Source: Serpens sp035497915 (GTDB lineage: Bacteria; Pseudomonadota; Gammaproteobacteria; Pseudomonadales; Pseudomonadaceae). Taken from it: a DNA stretch of 64,000 nucleotides. The position numbers and the translations under genes were made by a program. This document shows, piece after piece, positions 59,844-64,000 of the stretch. The stretch is from contig NZ_DATJCS010000036.1 in NCBI RefSeq assembly GCF_035497915.1, positions 62,001 through 126,000 on the forward strand, written 5' to 3'. Numbering within the stretch: position 1 is the stretch's first letter; each line of letters begins with the position of its first letter. The notes under the pieces are model-generated. The model was not told the DNA's origin, did no database searches, and worked only from the letters and a program-made list of their open reading frames with translations.

Positions 59844-60736
59844 GCCTGAAGAAGAAGCGCGATGGCGAGAAGGAAATCGTCGTCAGGCGACGCAGCAAGA
59901 AGAGCCATGACGAAGCCCATAGCGGCGCCTGGAAGGTTGCCTTCGCCGACTTCACCCTGGCGATGATGGCGCTGTTCATGGTGCTGTGGATCATCAACCC
60001 GAGCAAATCCTCGTCGCCGATCACCGCCGAGGATCCGGTCAGCAACCCGCTGATGGAGGGCATGATCAACATCTTCGACGGCTTTGACGCCCCGGTGGAG
60101 CTGGAGGCCAAGCCGTCGCAACCGGAGCCGCAGCCGGAAGAGAAGAAGGCGGACGAGCAGATCGAGGAACCCGTTCCGAGCAAGATCTATCGCACCCGTC
60201 AGGAACTGGAGCAACTGGCCGAGCTGATCGACGTGCTGTCCGGCAAGCTGGATGCGCTGACCAACCTGGAAGTGGCGGTGGTGCCGCAGGGGCTGCGCAT
60301 CCTGATCAAGGACGACGAGCAGCGCTACATGTTCGAGCGCGGCAGCGCCAAGCTGAATCCGCAGTTCAAGGTGCTGCTGAGCAATCTGGCGGATGTGCTT
60401 TCCAAGGTGGAAAACCGCATCATCATCAGCGGCCACACCGACGCCACCCAGTACCGGCGCAGCGCGCTGTACAACAACTGGAACCTGTCCGGCGACCGCG
60501 CCCTGGTGGCGCGCAACGTGATGGTCCAGGCCGGCCTGCCCGGCGAGCGCATCCTGCAGGTCACCGCCCTGGCCGACGTGATGCCGCTCAATCCGCTGGA
60601 ACCCACCGACGGCATCAACCGCCGCATCGAGCTGCTGCTGCTGACCGAGCGGGCCGAGGTGCTGTACCGCGAACTGTTCGGCGAGGCCTATCCGCAGGCG
60701 AAGCTGAACCGCCAGCTGGCGCCGTCCGGTTCGTAG
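59840..60736 (+). CDS. motB (lafU): Lateral flagellar stator MotB (LafU)
   Basis: A 298-residue protein: a basic N-terminal tail, a single membrane helix AFADFTLAMMALFMVLWII (residues about 34-52) with the ion-binding Asp37, an acidic plug/linker region, and a C-terminal OmpA-like peptidoglycan-binding domain (ISGHTDATQYRRSALYNNWN near residue 194). The Ala/Thr/Met-rich helix resembles proton-type MotB, as expected of lateral motors. The gene is complete although an IS110 gene ends only 15 bases beyond its stop. Confidence 0.92.
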   Translation: MSLKKKRDGEKEIVVRRRSKKSHDEAHSGAWKVAFADFTLAMMALFMVLWIINPSKSSSPITAEDPVSNPLMEGMINIFDGFDAPVELEAKPSQPEPQPEEKKADEQIEEPVPSKIYRTRQELEQLAELIDVLSGKLDALTNLEVAVVPQGLRILIKDDEQRYMFERGSAKLNPQFKVLLSNLADVLSKVENRIIISGHTDATQYRRSALYNNWNLSGDRALVARNVMVQAGLPGERILQVTALADVMPLNPLEPTDGINRRIELLLLTERAEVLYRELFGEAYPQAKLNRQLAPSGS

Positions 60737-60751
60737 ATACCGTCTTGCCCA

Positions 60752-61729
60752 CTACCGCGCAAGCGCCAATTCGGGGTCGAAGGGCTGGCCAGATTTGAGC
60801 ACCCCATAGGCGATGTGCAGCAGCTTGCGCATCGCCGCGCAGACGATCTGTTTGCCGCGCTTGCCACGGCTCCTCAGGCGCTTCGCCAGGGCCTTGATGG
60901 CGGGGTTGTGCTGCATGGCCGAAATCGCCGGCATGTACAGCCGGCTGCGCAGGAAGCCCGAGCCGATGCGCGAGATGGGCGTCGGCCCCTGATGCTCCCC
61001 TGATTGGTTCGGTTTGGGCGTCAGCCCGGCAAAAGCCGCCACGGCCTTGGCGCTGCGAAACGCCAGCGGATCGCCCAGTTCGCCCAGGAGCAGGGCGGCT
61101 GTCTGATCGCCGAAGCCCTTGATGCTCACCAGCAGCTCCTTGCGTTGGCGCAGGTCGGGATCGTTGTCGATGTGCTCCTCGATGGCCTTCAGGGTGCGGC
61201 GGATTTCCTCCTCGATGTGGCGCAGCACGGTGTGGATCGAGTCCTGGATATTCGCGTCGGCGCTCTCCAGACGATTGCGCTCCATCTGCTCCATTTCGCG
61301 CAGGTCCGCCAGACGGCGCACCAACGCGCGCAGACGCTTCTGGGCCGGCGGTTCAGGTTGCCAGAGTCGCAGCCGCGATTTGGCCAGTTGGTCCTGACCG
61401 AAGCCGGCAATCACCTTGGCATCCGTCTTGTCGGTCTTGCCCCGCGACAGCTGGGTCTTGGCATAAGCGGCGATCTGCGCCGGATTGACCACGCTGACGC
61501 GATAGCCCTGCTCGAACAGGCAGTTGGCTAACGCCTCGTGGTAAATGCCGGTAGCCTCCATGACGACCCAGGCATCGGGACCGGCGTGTTTCTCCAGCCA
61601 CTCGCACAACTGAGCAAAGCCGCTGGGATCGTTGGCCAGCTTGCTGCGTGTGCGGTACTTGCCGTTGGGCTGAAGGGTGGCGATATCGAAGGTGTGTTTG
61701 GCAACGTCGATGCCCACAACGGCGACCAT
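60752..61729 (-). CDS. IS110-family transposase (DEDD recombinase)
   Basis: A 325-residue transposase. The RuvC-like DEDD domain is at the N-terminus (GIDVAKHTFDIATLQ with the first Asp, then EATGIYHEALA, and KTDKTDAKVIAGF with the last two Asps). The C-terminal Transposase_20 domain follows (LVSIKGFGDQTAALLLGEL, AVAAFAGLTPKPNQSGEH, with the Ser-bearing GSGFLRSRLYMPA). AGGAG lies just before the ATG at 61729; the longer frame to 61801 is unlikely. It appears intact and potentially active. Confidence 0.93.
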   Translation of the reverse strand: MVAVVGIDVAKHTFDIATLQPNGKYRTRSKLANDPSGFAQLCEWLEKHAGPDAWVVMEATGIYHEALANCLFEQGYRVSVVNPAQIAAYAKTQLSRGKTDKTDAKVIAGFGQDQLAKSRLRLWQPEPPAQKRLRALVRRLADLREMEQMERNRLESADANIQDSIHTVLRHIEEEIRRTLKAIEEHIDNDPDLRQRKELLVSIKGFGDQTAALLLGELGDPLAFRSAKAVAAFAGLTPKPNQSGEHQGPTPISRIGSGFLRSRLYMPAISAMQHNPAIKALAKRLRSRGKRGKQIVCAAMRKLLHIAYGVLKSGQPFDPELALAR

Positions 61730-61915
61730 GTTGAACTCCTGGCGTGAAACGATGACAGGATCATCACTGCATCCGGTCCAACCTTGCTTATGCGAGCTCA
61801 CGCCACGGGCGGGCCCTGGATACCGTTCGGACTTGGCGGATGAGTGTGGAAGGGGGCAGAACTCTCTACGTCGCAGGCTCGAAGCCCTAGGGCGGTCGCG
61901 TCTTGCACTCCCTTC

Positions 61916-62034
61916 CCCCGATGATCAGTCGGGGACTATCGCCTCAAAAAGGTCGCTAGTCGAGATACAAGGGCGGTCGGCGCTGTTCCGGCTGCCGGTT
62001 GGCTACCACCGCCGTCGGCCGGAACAGATCACCC
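61916..62034 (-). ncRNA. Candidate IS110 bridge RNA (seekRNA) region
   Basis: The 5' flank of the transposase is rich in stem-loops. CCCCGA/TCGGGG closes a 7-base loop at 61916-61934, and CTGTTCCGGC/GCCGGAACAG is a perfect 10-bp stem around a 25-base loop at 61983-62027. IS110 elements encode a guide RNA with target- and donor-binding loops at this place. Exact ends and loop assignments cannot be read without relatives. Confidence 0.4.
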
Positions 62035-62057
62035 AAAGCGGGAACCACGCACGGACC

Positions 62058-62082
62058 CTGTAGGAGCGACTTCAGTCGCGAG
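62058..62082. repeat. REP-like unit (family A variant) at the IS edge
   Basis: CTGTAGGAGCGACTTCAGTC and the following GCGAGC match the unit at 53291. It lies between the IS110 flank and the regulator gene. From 62083 to 62191 there is only a small AAGGACAAGGC/GCTTTCCTTGT-like hairpin and no gene. Confidence 0.75.
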
Positions 62083-62191
62083 CTCTTGGCTTCGGCCCGC
62101 AGCCAAGGCGTCTCAGGTTGTGGGAAGGACAAGGCTTTCCTTGTCCACCGCTACGGATTGCCCCTCGGTGGCCAGAAAAACGCTGACCGCC

Positions 62192-62698
62192 CTACAGTTG
62201 CGCCGCGCAGGTGGCCAGCAAGGGCGTCAGCGCCAGCAGGCCACCCAGTTTCATCCAGTTCGGCAGTGCACGGCGCGTGCCCTTGCTCTGGGTGATAGGC
62301 GGCAGAACGCTCACTTCCGGCAGCGCAGCCTCCACGCTATCCGCTTCGATAAACTCTGGATTGAACAGATACCCCCGGCGCGGCAGGGTCTGGATGATCT
62401 GCCGGCCCTTCTCGTCGCCGAGAATCTGCCGCAGCACATAGATCTGCTGGTTAAGACTGCCCTGGCTGACCACCCGGTCGGTCCAGCCGTACTCCAGCAA
62501 TTCCTCGCGACTCACCACTTCGCCCGGGCTGCGCAGCAGGCGTTCCAGCACCCGGCTGCCGGCATAACCCAGCTCAATGCGTTGACCGCTCCCCGCTTGG
62601 CGCAACTGAAACTGTCGCGCCTGGAAGAGTAGGTGACCCTCACCTTGGCCGGTGCGTAGGCGGATGAGGTCGCGAATCGAGGGGCTGTGAAGGTTCAT
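62192..62698 (-). CDS. ToxR-like winged-helix membrane regulator (LafZ-like)
   Basis: A 168-residue protein with an OmpR-type winged-helix DNA-binding domain at residues about 23-112 (LLRSPGEVVSREELLEYGW, SLNQQIYVLRQILG, IQTLPRRGYLF). A short linker leads to one hydrophobic C-terminal segment (LGGLLALTPLLATCAAQL) that ends the protein. No receiver domain. This layout matches ToxR/CadC-type one-component regulators and the LafZ gene beside lateral flagellin in enteric Flag-2 loci. The usual periplasmic domain is missing; either it is natural or the 3' end was lost near the IS. It faces away from the IS and shares the strand of the flagellin gene upstream. Confidence 0.75.
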   Translation of the reverse strand: MNLHSPSIRDLIRLRTGQGEGHLLFQARQFQLRQAGSGQRIELGYAGSRVLERLLRSPGEVVSREELLEYGWTDRVVSQGSLNQQIYVLRQILGDEKGRQIIQTLPRRGYLFNPEFIEADSVEAALPEVSVLPPITQSKGTRRALPNWMKLGGLLALTPLLATCAAQL

Positions 62699-62850
62699 GG
62701 CGATGGATTCTGTGAGGTGGGCGTCAAAAAAACCGAGAACCGATTCTTGTCATGGCATTTAGCAAGGTTCGTTCCGGTAACTGCCGGCACACCCCGGGCG
62801 AGCTGACGAAAGGCAAGGTATGTGAACCGCCTCACAAATCCGGCCCAATA

Positions 62851-62877
62851 AAAAACCCCGCCGAAGCGGGGTTTTTT
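62851..62877. terminator. Rho-independent terminator of the lateral flagellin gene
   Basis: CCCCGC / GCGGGG stem with a CGAA loop (62856-62871), five As on the left (Ts for the minus strand) and six Ts on the right. It is 43 bases past the flagellin stop, so the regulator gene downstream is a separate unit. Confidence 0.92.
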
Positions 62878-62920
62878 GCAGAAATCGGATCCTCTTTCGA
62901 GGGTCCGAACCGCGTATTGC

Positions 62921-63739
62921 TTAGCCCAGCAGGGACAGGGCCAGACCGCCCAGTTGGCTGGTCTGCTTCAGCATGGCGACGCTGGACTGCATCAGCATGT
63001 TGTTCTTGGTCATCTTGGTCGACTCGGCAGCGAAGTCGGTGTCCATGATGCGGCCCATGGCGGTGTTGGTGTTGTCGGCCATGTTGGCCAGGTTGTTGAT
63101 GGTGTGGTTCAGACGGTTGATGTAGGCACCCATCTCGCCACGGGCGCTACCAACGGCGGTCAGCAGGGTATCCAGCTCGTCGATGGTGGCGGCAGCAGCA
63201 GCCTGGTCGGACACGTCACCGGTCGCGACGGTCACGTCGGTGATGCCGGTGAACGCAACGGTGATGTTCTCGGCAGAGGCGGCGCCGATTTGCAGGGTCA
63301 GGGTGCCGGTCAGCTTGTCGGTGAACAGGTTGTTGCCCGCGCCGTAGCTGGTGTTGTCGACGATGTTCTGCAGCTCGGCGTTCAGAGCGCCGAACTCGGC
63401 GTTCAGAGCGTTGTACTCGCTGGTGCTGTTGATGCTGTTGGCGCCCTGGATGGCCAGGTCCTTCATGCGCAGCACGATGTTGGTGAATTCGTTCAGGCCG
63501 CCTTCGGCGGTCTGCAGGAAGGAGATACCGTCCTGGGCGTTGCGCTGGGCGACCATCTGGCCGCGGCCCTGGGCGTTCAGGCGGGTGGCGATCTGCAGGC
63601 CGGCGGCGTCGTCGGCAGCGCTGTTCACGCGGTAGCCGGTACCCAGACGCTGCTGGTTGGTGCCCAGCGCGTTGTTGGTCTTGCCCATGTTGGTCTGGGT
63701 GAGCAGAGCGGCGTAGTTGGTATGAATCGAGATGGCCAT
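62921..63739 (-). CDS. lafA: Lateral flagellin (LafA)
   Basis: A 272-residue flagellin with conserved D0/D1 ends. The N-terminus shows AISIHTNYAALLTQTNM, RLGTGYRVNSAADDAAGLQI and LNEFTNIVLRMKDLAIQGAN. The C-terminus has MGAYINRLNHTINNLANM and the D0 helix ending GGLALSLLG. The middle is very short, so the surface D2/D3 domains are almost absent, as in lateral flagellins; polar Pseudomonas flagellins are longer. GGAGG precedes the ATG. It has its own promoter motif upstream and a terminator downstream, and lies in the same locus as its cap, chaperone, sigma factor and motor. Confidence 0.93.
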   Translation of the reverse strand: MAISIHTNYAALLTQTNMGKTNNALGTNQQRLGTGYRVNSAADDAAGLQIATRLNAQGRGQMVAQRNAQDGISFLQTAEGGLNEFTNIVLRMKDLAIQGANSINSTSEYNALNAEFGALNAELQNIVDNTSYGAGNNLFTDKLTGTLTLQIGAASAENITVAFTGITDVTVATGDVSDQAAAAATIDELDTLLTAVGSARGEMGAYINRLNHTINNLANMADNTNTAMGRIMDTDFAAESTKMTKNNMLMQSSVAMLKQTSQLGGLALSLLG

Positions 63740-63804
63740 GTTGGGCCTCCTTCAGAGAAATCTGTCTTTGGAAAGCTGGCTTCGATTGCCCGCTAAACCT
63801 TCAA

Positions 63805-63833
63805 GGCGACGCTTTCGTCAGGGGGCTTAAATG
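63805..63833 (-). promoter_or_regulatory. Candidate lateral sigma-28 promoter of lafA
   Basis: On the minus strand CATTTAAG (63833-63826), 15 bases, then GTCGCC (63810-63805), 66 bases before the flagellin ATG. Both blocks and the spacing are identical to those before flgM at 53425. Confidence 0.65.
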
Positions 63834-63882
63834 TTTTTTGAAAATAATTGCAGATGGCCAGCAGAGCGGACTGCGCCTGTTC

Positions 63883-63975
63883 CTGTAGGGCCGGCTTTAC
63901 GCCGCACTGCGGAGCCAAGGCCTGCGCCACGGTATCGCCCCCTACCCCGTCGGCCGGGATAAACCCGGCCCTACA
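63883..63975. repeat. REP-like inverted pair (family B)
   Basis: CTGTAGGGCCGGCTTTACGC from 63883 and GTCGGCCGGGATAAACCCGG from 63949 form an inverted pair like those at 38598 and 54211. They lie upstream of the flagellin promoter. No gene is seen between 63834 and the window end. Confidence 0.82.
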
Positions 63976-64000
63976 GGTTTGCGGCATCTACTCCCCACCC

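Larger units (their letters stand above)
60737..62057 (-). mobile_element. IS110-family insertion sequence (ends not exactly resolved)
   Basis: One transposase gene with only about 15 bases on its 3' side before motB and about 330 noncoding, structured bases on its 5' side before a REP unit. IS110 elements lack terminal inverted repeats and target duplications, so the limits given are the outer bounds implied by motB and by the REP at 62058. The long 5' flank and short 3' flank fit the IS110 group rather than IS1111. Confidence 0.6.

Noticed and set aside
60752..61801. IS1111-group element with bridge RNA on the 3' side
   Set aside because: Only about 15 bases separate the transposase stop from motB, so there is no room for a 3' guide RNA. 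The long structured flank is on the 5' side, as in the IS110 group.

Overview
The window is a GC-rich stretch of a gammaproteobacterial chromosome and almost certainly belongs to the genus Pseudomonas. The evidence is local gene order that matches Pseudomonas aeruginosa blocks: ilvD; fdx-coaD-laoABC/laoR; rsmD-M16-M16-ftsYEX-rpoH; D-2-hydroxyglutarate dehydrogenase divergent from serA; and an EAL protein beside uvrD. These blocks are joined in a different order, and the window carries a second flagellar locus, so it is a Pseudomonas other than P. aeruginosa. Species cannot be fixed from the sequence alone. Ortholog and strain comparisons are from memory; no database search was run.

Layout. 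0-14 kb: a partial acyltransferase, mutM, an HDOD protein, rlmI, ilvD, an L-2-hydroxyglutarate-type oxidase, ferredoxin, coaD, the long-chain alcohol oxidation genes laoABC with repressor laoR, and a YheT hydrolase. 14-20 kb: a type VI secretion cargo island in one tightly packed operon (vgrG, DUF4123 adaptor, lipoprotein, class 3 lipase). 20-34 kb: rsmD and paired M16 proteins, ftsYEX, rpoH, a DnaQ-like exonuclease with a CBS/DUF294 protein, malate synthase G, a GcvR-like ACT protein and rarD. 34-46 kb: an I78 inhibitor lipoprotein, an FAA hydrolase, D-2-hydroxyglutarate dehydrogenase divergent from serA, a DUF523 protein, a prolyl-hydroxylase-like dioxygenase, small conserved genes and class I adenylate cyclase. 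46-53 kb: a membrane PAS-GGDEF-EAL protein, uvrD and a TRAP solute receptor.

53-64 kb is the most distinctive part: a lateral (secondary) flagellar locus. It comprises flgM-flgN, then fliD-fliS-fliT-fliK-fliL-fliA-motA-motB in the order of Vibrio/Aeromonas lafB-U, then a ToxR-like winged-helix membrane regulator and a short flagellin on the opposite strand. An IS110-family element sits between motB and the regulator. Upstream of lafB is a good sigma-54 site. Upstream of flgM and of the flagellin gene is a shared two-block motif, CATTTAAG-N15-GTCGCC, with sigma-28 geometry but a non-canonical -10. I read this as the recognition site of the dedicated lateral sigma factor encoded here. Hook and basal-body genes are not in the window and presumably lie beyond 64 kb or elsewhere.

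Two REP-like palindromic repeat families punctuate the intergenic spaces, mostly between 49 and 64 kb. No tRNA, rRNA or CRISPR array was seen.
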